Shown here: one piece after another, positions 26,047-35,176 of the stretch
How the letters are laid out: each line of letters opens with the position of its first letter
Numbering within the stretch: position 1 is the stretch's first letter
NCBI GenBank assembly: GCA_002311665.1
Contig: DBYX01000023.1
Span: 62,001-126,000, forward strand
DNA length: 64,000 bases
DNA from: Lachnoclostridium sp. UBA1175
GTDB lineage: Bacteria > Bacillota > Clostridia > Lachnospirales > Lachnospiraceae
Reading direction: 5' to 3'
Made by a program: the position numbers and the translations under genes
The notes under the pieces: generated by a model
Database searches by the model: none
Seen by the model: only the letters and a program-made list of their open reading frames with translations
Told to the model about the DNA's origin: nothing

Positions 26047-26249
26047 AAGAAAACACCTCTTTTTTGATTATTTATATATTTTACCCCCCGTTAGCGGTTA
26101 CGACCGCCGCACAGCGAGTTGATTTCGAATTCTAATAAGGTGCATGTTCTGAGGCCCCAATATGGGATGATATCACACAAATTATAAAAATGTAATGTTT
26201 TTTTCCATTTTCTTAATAAAAAACGCATTCTTAACAAATGCTTTAGAAT
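26047..26249. other. Intergenic region with candidate surface-protein promoter
   Basis: AT-rich. On the minus strand TTACAT, 17 bp, TATCAT (about 26165-26200) is the best promoter for the surface protein. GAGGTG precedes its ATG. Nothing else is recognised. Confidence 0.4.
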
Positions 26250-26292
26250 TATAAAAAAAGTATAGACCGCCCCGATAAATCAAGGCGGTCCA
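26250..26292 (-). terminator. Terminator of the LiaFSR-like operon
   Basis: GACCGCC (26265-26271) pairs with GGCGGTC (26284-26290) and TATACTTTTTTTATAA follows on the minus strand. Confidence 0.75.
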
Positions 26293-26328
26293 AATTCTAC
26301 AATCGCGCTAATTCCTTAAAATATGCTG

Positions 26329-26943
26329 TTATCCGCGCAGGGCCACAACGAGTTTTACGCGGTCGTGGATCCCTGTTTTATCATAAATTGCGGATATATA
26401 ATTTTTCACTGTTCCTTCAGAAATATACAATTTGTCTGCGATCTGCCGGTTCGTGAAGCCCTCCACGAGAAGCACCGCAATCTCGCGCTCGCGATCCGTG
26501 AGTTCCCCGTAGATCGGCTTCGGCGCATTGCTGTTCACGAGCGCCGTCAGACGCTGCAGCACCTTGGGGTCGAGCACGCTCACGCCCTCCATGATCTGGC
26601 GGATCGCACCGAGGATGGCGTCCTTGCCGCTGTCCTTGAGAAGATATCCGTCGGCACCGCCGCTGATCGCGTCGGTGATGTTCGCGTCGTCGTAAAATGT
26701 TGTCAGCACCAGAATGCGGATCTGCGGATACTGCTTCTTCATATGGCCGATCAGCTCAATGCCGCCCATCCCCTTCATATTGAGATCCACAAGCGCGATG
26801 TCGCAGACGCGCTGCGCGAGCACGGACAGCGCCTCCACACCGTCGTGGGCTTTGCCGATGACTTCCATATCATTGAGCATAAGGATAACCTCAAGGCTGT
26901 CGAGAAGCATCGTCTCATCATCTACTAGTAATACACGAAGCAT
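26329..26943 (-). CDS. NarL/LuxR-family response regulator (LiaR-like)
   Basis: 204 residues. The receiver domain has the acidic pocket LVDDE, phospho-acceptor Asp in CDIALVDLNMKG and Lys in YLLKDSG. The C-terminal GerE/LuxR HTH reads LTDREREIAVLLVEGFTNRQ then IADKLYISEGTVKNYISAIY. AGGAGG lies 5 nt before the ATG at 26943. It is the last gene of the three-component operon, 46 bp after the kinase. Confidence 0.93.
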   Translation of the reverse strand: MLRVLLVDDETMLLDSLEVILMLNDMEVIGKAHDGVEALSVLAQRVCDIALVDLNMKGMGGIELIGHMKKQYPQIRILVLTTFYDDANITDAISGGADGYLLKDSGKDAILGAIRQIMEGVSVLDPKVLQRLTALVNSNAPKPIYGELTDREREIAVLLVEGFTNRQIADKLYISEGTVKNYISAIYDKTGIHDRVKLVVALRG

Positions 26944-26989
26944 TGTTTCCTCCTGATCGCGCGTCCGGCCTCCGCCGGAACCGTGTACA

Positions 26990-28165
26990 TCATCGCTGCC
27001 CGAACGGCAGCTCAACCTCCGTCCGGAATCCGTTCTCGTTCTCAAAGGCAGCAGAACCGCCGCACCTCTCCGCGTACGAAGCTATTTTCCGAAGACCGAA
27101 GCCGGCTTCGATCCGCTCGGCGCGGACGGCGTCGCCGAAATCGCTCCGCCCGTCATCCTTTATGCTCAGCTTCACGTGCGCCGAATCGGCCGAGAGGGAC
27201 ACGGTGTAATGCTTCGCGTCACCGTGCTTCACGCCGTTCGTGAGGGCCTCCTGCATCACACCCGTGAGGAACTCGACGTGTTCGCGCGGGACCGCGATGT
27301 CCTCCGCGTAACAGTCCGTCACGAGATCTACCGTGCGCTCCGTATCCATCGTAAAATCCTCCGCCGCATTACGCAGATAGCGCACCAGATCGGCGATCGG
27401 CAGCTCCCCGCTCTCCTCGTCCAGCGCCCGCACGGCGCTCCGGATGGAATCGAGGCTTCCGCGGATGCGCTCGTTGGCGTCGTTCATACGCCTGCGCGCT
27501 TCCTCCGGCTTCGTTTCATACAACATGTCGGCTGCGTCGAGCGTCATGATCGCCGCCGTGATGGAGTGGCCGACGCTGTTGTGAATGTTGCGGCTGATCG
27601 TCTCGCGTTCCAGAAGACGGGCGTTCCGGTCGATCGCATAATTCTGCCGGGACAGTTCCCGATTGATGCGGCGCTCGTTCATCTCACTCACGCTGGCCCG
27701 AAGGATCCTCTCCTGCGCCGCTTCCATACGCTGCTTCGAGCGTTCCGCTCCGCGCTTGGCAAGCCGGATCAGAAGCACGCCCGCCGCGACAGCCGCCGCG
27801 AAAAGAATCGTCTCCGCAGCCTGCCGTGACCCGAATTCCGGGTAGGCGCGCACGATCGTCGTGATGACATACCCGAGAGCGGATGCCGTCGCCGCGATCG
27901 GAAGCGATACCCCGTCGATGCAGGCAAGCGCAAGGAAGCCCCACCAGCTGCCGCTCGCGACCGCGAGCGTGACAAGCACCACCGCCGCACCGCACTGCAG
28001 CATCTTCGCCGTTCTTCCGCTCTCACCGTCGCACAGACTTCGCGCCGTCAGCGCGATCAGTGTCACTCCGGTCAATGCGATCATCAAAAAAGGACGGTCC
28101 GAGCACACTGTGCCCGCGATCCCGATCACCAGCGCAACGGCTATGTTGATCAGCGTAACAAGCAT
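26990..28165 (-). CDS. Sensor histidine kinase (LiaS-like, HisKA_3 type)
   Basis: 391 residues. Four or five N-terminal membrane helices with very short loops suggest an intramembrane-sensing kinase. A dimerisation/phosphotransfer region carries the phospho-acceptor His in RETISRNIHNSVGHSITAAI, and the HATPase domain has VMQEALTNGVKHG and ERIEAGFGLRKIASYAERCG. The residue after the His is Asn where most HisKA_3 members have Asp or Glu; this residue helps catalysis and phosphatase control. It sits between the LiaF-like gene (80 bp) and the regulator. Confidence 0.92.
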   Translation of the reverse strand: MLVTLINIAVALVIGIAGTVCSDRPFLMIALTGVTLIALTARSLCDGESGRTAKMLQCGAAVVLVTLAVASGSWWGFLALACIDGVSLPIAATASALGYVITTIVRAYPEFGSRQAAETILFAAAVAAGVLLIRLAKRGAERSKQRMEAAQERILRASVSEMNERRINRELSRQNYAIDRNARLLERETISRNIHNSVGHSITAAIMTLDAADMLYETKPEEARRRMNDANERIRGSLDSIRSAVRALDEESGELPIADLVRYLRNAAEDFTMDTERTVDLVTDCYAEDIAVPREHVEFLTGVMQEALTNGVKHGDAKHYTVSLSADSAHVKLSIKDDGRSDFGDAVRAERIEAGFGLRKIASYAERCGGSAAFENENGFRTEVELPFGQR

Positions 28166-28245
28166 GCCGGACCTCCTTTAGTCTTGTCATAATAAGTCAG
28201 ATTTCCGCTGCCGTTCCCCTGCGGGAGCGACATTCCGGAGCAATG

Positions 28246-28731
28246 TCACTGCGCGATCCTGCGGATGTTCAGCGTCGCCGTGGTAACCTGCCCGGTCACG
28301 TAGACGGTCGGCGCGTCGACATTCTCATTGGCCTCCGCGAGCTCCTCGCAAAGCGTTCCGCCGCAAGGCAGGCTGACATCGCAGCACACTCTCACGCCCT
28401 CCGGCACCCAGAGATTGACGTGTCCCAGGAAGCCGAACACGTCGATGAACGTATCATGCTCGGGCACAGCCGGCATTTCCGCCTTGATCGAACCGCAGGC
28501 ACAGGAGAGATACACGTTGGTCGCGTCCGCACCGATAACGACATGATTCTTGAGGAACACGGCGATGTACGCCATGTTGTTCTGCCCGCCGTCCGCCGTC
28601 ATTTTGCGGGAAATGCGTTTCCACATGAGTCCTGCTGCCGTGGCTGCCGCCGTGATGATTCCGATCAGCGCACCGAATACCCCGATCAGGATCTTTCCGA
28701 GGCTGCTCTTCTTGTTTTTGTTATCCGCCAT
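28246..28731 (-). CDS. LiaF-like accessory protein
   Basis: 161 residues. One membrane helix (GKILIGVFGALIGIITAAAT) precedes a C-terminal beta-helix-like domain (NMAYIAVFLKNHVVIGADAT, DVFGFLGHVNLWVPEGVRV) resembling the LiaF/DUF2154 family. LiaF restrains the LiaS kinase in Bacillus until the envelope is stressed. It heads the operon with the kinase and regulator. Confidence 0.78.
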   Translation of the reverse strand: MADNKNKKSSLGKILIGVFGALIGIITAAATAAGLMWKRISRKMTADGGQNNMAYIAVFLKNHVVIGADATNVYLSCACGSIKAEMPAVPEHDTFIDVFGFLGHVNLWVPEGVRVCCDVSLPCGGTLCEELAEANENVDAPTVYVTGQVTTATLNIRRIAQ

Positions 28732-28874
28732 AATAATACCCCCTTCCGGACAGCGTCCTCTTTTCTTCCACTGTCCCTGTACCTTATATCATACCAAAAG
28801 AGGCACTTTGATTCAAGGATAACACGCAAAACGCCGCGACGGTTTCTCACATCCGCCGCAGCGCCTTAACATCT

Positions 28875-29966
28875 TCAGAACTCGGTCACGTCCGCCTTGC
28901 ACATCGCGCGGCCGCGCAGCAGGATCGTCGGGATCAGCACGCAGATGTTCGAGACGATCAGTCCGACTACGCCGATCTCGGACCAGTACGGCAGGTACCG
29001 TCCGCCCGGCTTGTAGTACAGCTCGTTCAGCATGAACGTGAGCAGTTCAACGAACCCGAGACCGAACACGACGGAAACCACATCCGTGATCACGATCTCC
29101 GCGGCGACTTTGCGGCGGACATCACGCTTCGTCCGCCCGATGGCACGGTAGATACCGAACTCGTACATGCGCTTGTGGTAATGTCCGGAGATGACGGAAT
29201 TCACGGACACGGAAAGCACAAGGGACAACAGCATAAGCGCCAGATAAAAGATCAGATTGATCGGTTCAAACTGCGCGTTGAGATCATCACGCCAGGATTT
29301 CTGGATTTTGCACTGTGTGCCTTTGCAGGCGTTCATCACACGATCCTTCAACTCCGAATACGAAAGCGTCTCACTCAACACGTGTGCCCTCGTGAGCACT
29401 TCTTTCGGATATTCTTCCACATAAAACACCGCATAGGTATCTTCATCGATCAATCCGTCGAGCGTGTACGTTCCCGCGAGGCCCATATTCTCATCCACGA
29501 TATCGCCGAGCTTCAGCCCCTTATTGTTCGCCATCGCCTTGCTGACAACAAGACTGCCGTTGCGGAGATTCCCGAAATCGCCGTGGTATCCGACGATCCG
29601 GAACGTCTCCCGGATATCCTCGACAGAGTTGAAGCGTGTCCCGTAACCGCCCATCGTGAACCCCATAGTGCAGGTCCAGTCTATGCTCGGCTCCCCGTAG
29701 CCGGAGTGCAGCATGACCGTGATGTCGGGATCGTTCGTAAGCTTATCAACTGCCGCGTAAAAATCCTTGAAATCCTCATCGTTCACGGAAGCTTCCACTT
29801 CCACCACTCGCTCGGTGAACTCGATGATACCTTCCCAGTAATAGTAATTGCTCCGTATGAAATTGCCGCCGGGCAACAGAAGTGTTGTCAGGAAAAACAT
29901 GGCGGCGATCAGGAGGGCTCGGCCTTTATTTTCCTTTACATAGTACAAAGCGGAATATGGTTTCAT
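28875..29966 (-). CDS. ABC transporter permease, FtsX-like (second permease)
   Basis: 363 residues. An N-terminal helix (GRALLIAAMFFLTTLLLPG), a large extracellular domain and three C-terminal helices with LNAQFEPINLIFYLALMLLS and EFGIYRAIGRTKRDVRRKVA give the MacB/FtsX permease layout. Its ATG overlaps the ATPase gene's TGA as ATGA. It works with the ATPase and the second permease at 30712-31863; the substrate is probably a peptide or envelope-active compound (inference from family). Confidence 0.88.
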   Translation of the reverse strand: MKPYSALYYVKENKGRALLIAAMFFLTTLLLPGGNFIRSNYYYWEGIIEFTERVVEVEASVNDEDFKDFYAAVDKLTNDPDITVMLHSGYGEPSIDWTCTMGFTMGGYGTRFNSVEDIRETFRIVGYHGDFGNLRNGSLVVSKAMANNKGLKLGDIVDENMGLAGTYTLDGLIDEDTYAVFYVEEYPKEVLTRAHVLSETLSYSELKDRVMNACKGTQCKIQKSWRDDLNAQFEPINLIFYLALMLLSLVLSVSVNSVISGHYHKRMYEFGIYRAIGRTKRDVRRKVAAEIVITDVVSVVFGLGFVELLTFMLNELYYKPGGRYLPYWSEIGVVGLIVSNICVLIPTILLRGRAMCKADVTEF

Positions 29967-30634
29967 AGCGTCCCTCCGTCACGGCTGATCTCGCCGTCCC
30001 ACATCTCGATGATGCGGTCCGCGTCGCCTAAGATGCTCCGGTCGTGCGTGACGACGAGCACCAGACGGTCGGCGGAATACTCCTTCAAGATGCGCATCAC
30101 GTTAAATGCGTTCTCGTGGTCGAGCGATGCGGTCGGTTCGTCGGCAAATATGACCTTCGGATCGTTGATCATCGCCCTCGCGATCGCCGTGCGCTGGCAC
30201 TGTCCGCCGGAGAGTTTCGCCGGACGCTTGCCGATCTCGCGGTCCCCGAGCCCGAGCTCCGCAAGAAACTTCTTCGCCTTCTCCTGCGTCGCCGCATCAT
30301 TGTTCACGGCTGCGACCATCACGTTGTCAAACGCGCTCATGTACGGAACAAGATAATGCTTCTGGAACACGAAACCGAACTCGCGCCGGCGAAGCTGCTC
30401 GCGTTCCGCGTCCGTGATCGTCGTAAGCTCCGTGCCGTTGTAGCACACGCTGCCGTCCGTCGGCTTCTTGAGTGTCGAGAGGCAGTACATCAGCGTGCTC
30501 TTACCGCTGCCGGAAGGTCCGATGATGCCGATGAGGCCACGGTCCGGAAGCGAGATGTCAAGGCCCTTGAGGGCATACATTTTCTCGTCGGTATCCATGT
30601 CGTAGATCATGCTCAGGTTCTTGATAGTAAACAT
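29963..30634 (-). CDS. ABC transporter ATP-binding protein, MacB/LolD type
   Basis: 223 residues. Walker A GPSGSGKST, Q-loop FGFVFQKHYLVPYM, signature LSGGQ in PAKLSGGQCQRTAIARAM, Walker B VIFADEPTASLD and H-loop VTHD. This is the compact type that pairs with FtsX-like permeases. It is coupled to the 28875 permease by a 4-bp overlap and lies 77 bp after the first permease. Confidence 0.95.
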   Translation of the reverse strand: MFTIKNLSMIYDMDTDEKMYALKGLDISLPDRGLIGIIGPSGSGKSTLMYCLSTLKKPTDGSVCYNGTELTTITDAEREQLRRREFGFVFQKHYLVPYMSAFDNVMVAAVNNDAATQEKAKKFLAELGLGDREIGKRPAKLSGGQCQRTAIARAMINDPKVIFADEPTASLDHENAFNVMRILKEYSADRLVLVVTHDRSILGDADRIIEMWDGEISRDGGTL

Positions 30635-30711
30635 TGTTGTTGCTCCTTATATTCTACTGTAGTAGTATCTTGTTATTGCTTGGCTTAGTGATCATCCGGC
30701 CGACCTTCGGA

Positions 30712-31863
30712 TCAATCTTCCAGCCGGTCGATCGTCTTCATTTTCCACAGGCTGACCAGCACCGGGATCTGCAGCATTCCGAGGATCAGCAGCATGATCG
30801 AGGCGAGCTTGGCGATCATCCCGGGATACCAGGCCGCCGAGATAATGCCGGCGGGATCAAGCACAGCCGTCTTCAGGAGTATCGCCGACGGGATTGCAAG
30901 AACCATGCCGATCAGGAAACCGATCCCGAAGATGATGAACATTTCCCGCATCATCATCCCGTACACCTCCCCACGGCGATAACCGATGGATGTATACAGA
31001 CAATACTCGTTCACGCGGTTTCGCAGGAACGACACGTATGCGATCAGCATCGTCACCGCCACGAAGAACATAACAACGGCAGAGATTGTGTTCACGATGT
31101 CCGCGATCAGCTCGTCACAGTCCTCGCGAAAATGTTCCCGGTGCGCCGGCAGATCGTACACGGTATCGGTCGCGCCGAGTTCCACTCCCATCTCCTTGAA
31201 AAATGCCGTGAGGTCCGCGTTGGCCTCATCGTACTGTATCACGTAATAGGAACCGCTGTTGTAATGGTGATTCGGCATGCCCACGCTGACCATAAGGTCC
31301 GACTCGACCTCGCCGACGATGCGGAATGTCTCACCGAACGCATCCTTCCGGAACCAGTCCCCGATCTGCATTTTTTGATTCTTCATCACCATCGAGGAGA
31401 TGACCACCTCGCCTGCCGCACTCGGAAGGCGTCCGTTCACAAGCTTTGCGCCGGTGTGATCCAGGTATTTCTCAATTTCCTCTGTCGACTCGTACAGCGG
31501 AAACTCCTCGCTCCACATGCCGATCACCGCCTGAAGCTGCGCCTTCAGCACCTGCACCCAGGTAATATCCCTGACTCCCTCTTTCGAGCGCAGGGTGTCC
31601 AAAAGCACCTGCATTTTCTCCTTCGGATCACCGTCCTCCGCGCCCTTGACTTTCGACTTCTCGAGCGTCTTCCCGCTGATGCTGAAGAACCCGACCTTCT
31701 TCGGAAACTCCAGAAGCATCGGCTTGAAACCCTCCACCGAGGTCATCAGCAGCACGTAAACGATGTAGATCACCGCGAACGACAGCGCCAGCGCGGAGAT
31801 CATCGTCGCGGCGCTTCGCTTGTTGTTTTTCACATAATTCCATGCGGACAGATTGGATTTCAT
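30712..31863 (-). CDS. ABC transporter permease, FtsX-like (first permease)
   Basis: 383 residues. The layout is as in the partner permease: an N-terminal helix (ATMISALALSFAVIYIVYVL), an extracellular domain of about 200 residues and three C-terminal helices with AVVMFFVAVTMLIAYVSFLR and YCLYTSIGYRRGEVYGMMMR. The ATG at 31863 (MKSNLSAWNYV) has AGGAG 12 nt upstream and is preferred to an upstream TTG. Two palindromes lie about 100-145 bp upstream. Confidence 0.88.
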   Translation of the reverse strand: MKSNLSAWNYVKNNKRSAATMISALALSFAVIYIVYVLLMTSVEGFKPMLLEFPKKVGFFSISGKTLEKSKVKGAEDGDPKEKMQVLLDTLRSKEGVRDITWVQVLKAQLQAVIGMWSEEFPLYESTEEIEKYLDHTGAKLVNGRLPSAAGEVVISSMVMKNQKMQIGDWFRKDAFGETFRIVGEVESDLMVSVGMPNHHYNSGSYYVIQYDEANADLTAFFKEMGVELGATDTVYDLPAHREHFREDCDELIADIVNTISAVVMFFVAVTMLIAYVSFLRNRVNEYCLYTSIGYRRGEVYGMMMREMFIIFGIGFLIGMVLAIPSAILLKTAVLDPAGIISAAWYPGMIAKLASIMLLILGMLQIPVLVSLWKMKTIDRLED

Positions 31864-31960
31864 CTTTCGCAAAATCTCCTGTTTCGTATTCGTACGGCGG
31901 TACCCGGACCGCCCCTTCCTCTTATGCCCCTATCGTAAAGCATCCTTCGGAAAATGAAAA

Positions 31961-32007
31961 GTGACCGCGGTCACGATTTCACGAAGGATAACCGTGACTG
32001 CGGTCAT
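31961..32007. promoter_or_regulatory. Two palindromic operators upstream of the ABC exporter
   Basis: GTGACCGCGGTCAC (31961-31974) is a perfect 14-bp palindrome and GTGACTGCGGTCAT (31994-32007) is a two-mismatch copy; centres are 33 bp apart, near three helical turns. No regulator gene adjoins. A weak promoter candidate lies nearer the gene, so these could be activator or repressor sites. Confidence 0.65.
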
Positions 32008-32062
32008 ACTGTTTTCATCTGAAATTCTTATTTAGAACGACAGCGTCCGAGCCGGGCAATTC

Positions 32063-33049
32063 TCACATCCACTCATCCACCCGGATCCCTGCGATATACA
32101 GACATCCGTTGTACGAATACACGCAGAGCTGTCTTGTCACCTCAATGGTCTTATCATCATACTGCCAGATAATCGTTACATTCTCGACGCAAACCGTTGC
32201 ATCCTCCGGAAGCTCCACGCCGTCTTCCTGTATCATTCTCCGTACTTCCGGTCCGGCATCCTGCAGACTCATAGCCTGCGATCCGGGGATTTTCCACTCC
32301 ACCCATTGCAGATCTCCGGATTCAAAATGCAGTTTTGTAACCTTTGCCTCGTGCTGCGCTTCCACATACTCGTAAAGTGTACAATCCTGCGGCATCCCGT
32401 AGTCCGTCCTGTATCTTTCCGAGATCTCCTCGATCTTGTCCTCCGGGAAAGCCAGCACATAGATTCTGTCGAAATGTCCCCAATCATCGAGCGCGCTCGT
32501 AAACATGTAGATCAACTCGTGGGCTGATTCTTCCGTCAGTTCCCCCCGGTAAGCGCAAGGAGTCGGTGTCGGAGACGGCACTCCGGGCGTCATCGTCGGC
32601 GTCGGCGTAGCATTCGATCCTCCCGGCGTAGGTGTCGGCGTAGCATTCGATCCTCCCGGCGTAGGTGTCGCCGTATGCTGCGGCTTTATCGGATTCAGTG
32701 CATTCTTCGTTATTTCCGGCGTCGGTGTGTTTTGCGGCACTTCCGGTGTCGGTGTTACCGTTACGCCGGGCGTCGCGGTTGCGGCCGGCTGTCCGCCGCC
32801 GGGCCGGTTTTCATTGCCCGGTTTTACATTTGTAAGACCCTTCTTCAGAAACGCAATGCCGATGACCAGAACAACCGCTGCCGCGGCGATACCTGCCGCG
32901 ATGCGAATCCGGTGCATGGTTGCCGACGGCACGGATCGACCCGCCGCATTATCCTTTCCCGCATCGGCGCGGTACGGATCCGCCTCCTCGATCAGCTTAT
33001 CCTCAAGCCCGCCCAGCAAAAGTAATATATCGTTATCCCCCTTTTTCAA
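32063..33049 (-). CDS. Probable anti-sigma factor with Thr/Pro-rich stalk
   Basis: 328 residues. A short cytosolic N-terminus of about 48 residues, one membrane helix (IRIAAGIAAAAVVLVIGIAF), a Pro/Thr/Gly-rich stalk (about 80-170, with repeated GGSNATPTPTP) and a C-terminal extracellular domain ending RVDEWM. It overlaps the ECF sigma gene by TTGA and starts with TTG, but AAGGAGGG lies 9 nt upstream. That overlap and topology suggest a membrane anti-sigma factor; the cytosolic part has no recognised ZAS domain, so the assignment rests on context. Confidence 0.65.
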   Translation of the reverse strand: MKKGDNDILLLLGGLEDKLIEEADPYRADAGKDNAAGRSVPSATMHRIRIAAGIAAAAVVLVIGIAFLKKGLTNVKPGNENRPGGGQPAATATPGVTVTPTPEVPQNTPTPEITKNALNPIKPQHTATPTPGGSNATPTPTPGGSNATPTPTMTPGVPSPTPTPCAYRGELTEESAHELIYMFTSALDDWGHFDRIYVLAFPEDKIEEISERYRTDYGMPQDCTLYEYVEAQHEAKVTKLHFESGDLQWVEWKIPGSQAMSLQDAGPEVRRMIQEDGVELPEDATVCVENVTIIWQYDDKTIEVTRQLCVYSYNGCLYIAGIRVDEWM

Positions 33050-33606
33050 AACGGCGCTCCCTCCTTTCTCAGCTTTTCTTCCAACTTCCGTCGCATGCGA
33101 TAGAGGATGGACAACGTCTTGCTTTCGCTGATGTTATGGAGTTCCGCTATTTTCCGAACGGGCAGCAAATACCATACTTTCTGAACGAACACAATTCGGT
33201 ACAATTCCTTCTGTTCCTTAAGGAATTCGTTGATGCTCCGCAGGAGATCCTCCTCATTCAGATCATCATCGGAGGAACCAAATGCCGGCAGTACACTTTC
33301 CAGTTCGGAAAATGAGGCTTCCGCCGCTCCGCCTCCCCTCTTTGTGCTCACAGCGCTGCGATACCGGTCAATGGACAGATTTCTGACAATTCTTCCGAGA
33401 TACACCCGGAGATTGTCGGGATGATTCGGCGGAATGGAATTCCACGCCCGGAAAAGCGTGTCGTTGACACATTCCTCCGCATCCTCATTGTTGCCTAAAA
33501 TACCGTAGGAAACCGATCGGCAGTACCCGGAATACTTCTTCTCCGTCTCCCTGATTGCCTCCTCTGAACGCGCAAGGAACAATCCAATGATACCGGCATC
33601 TTCCAT
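33046..33606 (-). CDS. ECF RNA polymerase sigma factor
   Basis: 186 residues. Region 2 includes EECVNDTLFRAWNSIPPNHP and RNLSIDRYR; region 4 includes YRIVFVQKVWYLLPVRKIAE and HNISESKTLSILYRMRRKLE. Between them is an acidic linker of about 40 residues. The start has AGGAGG 10 nt upstream. Overlap with the next gene suggests a sigma/anti-sigma pair responding to the envelope. Confidence 0.9.
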   Translation of the reverse strand: MEDAGIIGLFLARSEEAIRETEKKYSGYCRSVSYGILGNNEDAEECVNDTLFRAWNSIPPNHPDNLRVYLGRIVRNLSIDRYRSAVSTKRGGGAAEASFSELESVLPAFGSSDDDLNEEDLLRSINEFLKEQKELYRIVFVQKVWYLLPVRKIAELHNISESKTLSILYRMRRKLEEKLRKEGAPF

Positions 33607-33706
33607 GGAAAACGCACCTCCTGTCGCACAGCTTTTTTTGACGTTTCAACCATAAAGACGGAAAAAAGCGGGGGAGATTGTATATTTAGATCAATTTCGC
33701 AAAAAA

Positions 33707-35176
33707 TTATTCGAGGATCGTGATGCGCCCGTCCACCTTCGCGTCCAACCCGCTGTTCGTCGCAAAATACTCCTCGATGATGTTGTTGACCGACGTCGCG
33801 ACGACGCGCGGCTTCATATTGGTCTTAACCTCCTCGAGCGGTACGCCGAAGAAGGCATCGAAGTTGTTGTAGTGGTAATCCTGGATGCCGAGCTTGATGC
33901 GCATATCGTCGGTGACATCGTCGCCCTTAAACGTTAACGACTCGATCGTGTGCGTCGATTTGCGGTAGGTCACGCGGAGCGCCGAGGAGATCTGGTAGAA
34001 CTCCGTCTCACCGACCCAGGCATCGTCGCGGAACAGATGCCGGAAGATTCGGCGCAGCTGTGCACCGGTCACCTCGACGAGGTAGAGAGGCCCGTCGAAC
34101 GGGGTATTTTCCACCATGTCCTGGTACTCGATCACGGGGCCGAGCTCCTTCTTGCGGATGCTTCCCGAGCCGAACAGCATGACATCGTAGCTTGCCTCCC
34201 ACGCCATCACGTCGGCGTAGAGGTTGCCCATCTCCGTCTCCTGCTCGCGGCAGGGGTGCGTGAGTTTGCGCGCCCAGCGCGTCACGACGCGCTTGTATTT
34301 GCTGTCGGTCTGCGTGCGGTAGCTGTCGATCAGATTCTCCATGATGTCGTCCTTCGGAGCGGTGTCCTCGTTGATCGGCACGCACTTCCACCGGAGGTCG
34401 AGGATTTCCTTCTTCTCGGTGTCGTACTGGATGTCGAACTGTCCGATGACGCCCGTGCCGGTCCCGGCCTGCACGATCGGGATCCCGTTCACATACTCGG
34501 CCTCGTCCATAAAGGTGTGCGAGTGACCGCCGATGATCATGTCGACGCCCCAGTCGGGATCGAGCATCTCCGCGAGCTTGCGGTCGTTGTCGATGCCGAT
34601 GTGCGTGAGCAGGATCGTCATATCGGTGCGCACGGTGCGGTAGTTGTCGCAGATGATACCGACCTCCTTCGCCGCCGACTCGAGGTCGATGAAGGTGCCG
34701 ATGATCTTCTCATTTTTCGTAGAAGCGAGCACTTCCTCGGTGAGGATGCCGATGAACATGATGCGCATGCCGCCGACCTCGATGTTGATGTACGGCGTGA
34801 ACACGCGCGCGTTATTCATAGTAATGAAGAGATTCGCGTTGACGATCGGGAACTTGGCGCATTTTTCGAGGAACAGAAGATGCGCGAAGCCGTAGTCCAC
34901 CTCGTGGTTGCCGATGGTCGCGACGTCGGGGCGCAGGTTGTTCATCAGGTCGATCGTCGACAGACCCTGGTACTCCGAGTCGATGACCGAGCCGCGGAAC
35001 ATATCGCCGGCGATCGCGTAGATCACGTTCTCACGCTTCTGCCGGATCTCGTTCACATAGCCGGACAGGCGGCTCAATCCGCCGGTCTCCTTGCCCTCCT
35101 TCTCCTTCGGCAGAAAATCTCCGTGAAGGTCGTTCGAATGAAGAATGGTCAGTTTCTTGATGCTACTGTCGTTCAT
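33707..35176 (-). CDS. 5'-nucleotidase/UshA-like metallophosphoesterase, cytosolic
   Basis: 489 residues. The dimetal phosphoesterase motifs LTILHSNDLHGDF, AGDMFRG, GNHEVDYG, LLTHIGIDND and GGHSHTF are in order, followed by the 5_nucleotid_C substrate domain (MVENTPFDGPLYLVEVTGAQ). No signal peptide is present, unlike UshA, so it should act in the cytosol on nucleotides or a sugar nucleotide. The ATG at 35176 has AGGAGGAGGAAG upstream and overlaps the preceding gene's end by 14 bp. Confidence 0.9.
   Translation of the reverse strand: MNDSSIKKLTILHSNDLHGDFLPKEKEGKETGGLSRLSGYVNEIRQKRENVIYAIAGDMFRGSVIDSEYQGLSTIDLMNNLRPDVATIGNHEVDYGFAHLLFLEKCAKFPIVNANLFITMNNARVFTPYINIEVGGMRIMFIGILTEEVLASTKNEKIIGTFIDLESAAKEVGIICDNYRTVRTDMTILLTHIGIDNDRKLAEMLDPDWGVDMIIGGHSHTFMDEAEYVNGIPIVQAGTGTGVIGQFDIQYDTEKKEILDLRWKCVPINEDTAPKDDIMENLIDSYRTQTDSKYKRVVTRWARKLTHPCREQETEMGNLYADVMAWEASYDVMLFGSGSIRKKELGPVIEYQDMVENTPFDGPLYLVEVTGAQLRRIFRHLFRDDAWVGETEFYQISSALRVTYRKSTHTIESLTFKGDDVTDDMRIKLGIQDYHYNNFDAFFGVPLEEVKTNMKPRVVATSVNNIIEEYFATNSGLDAKVDGRITILE

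Noticed and set aside
33580..33650. TGAAAC-16-CGAC as an ECF autoregulatory promoter for the sigma gene
   Set aside because: The transcript would begin within the AGGAGG ribosome-binding site, leaving no leader for translation.
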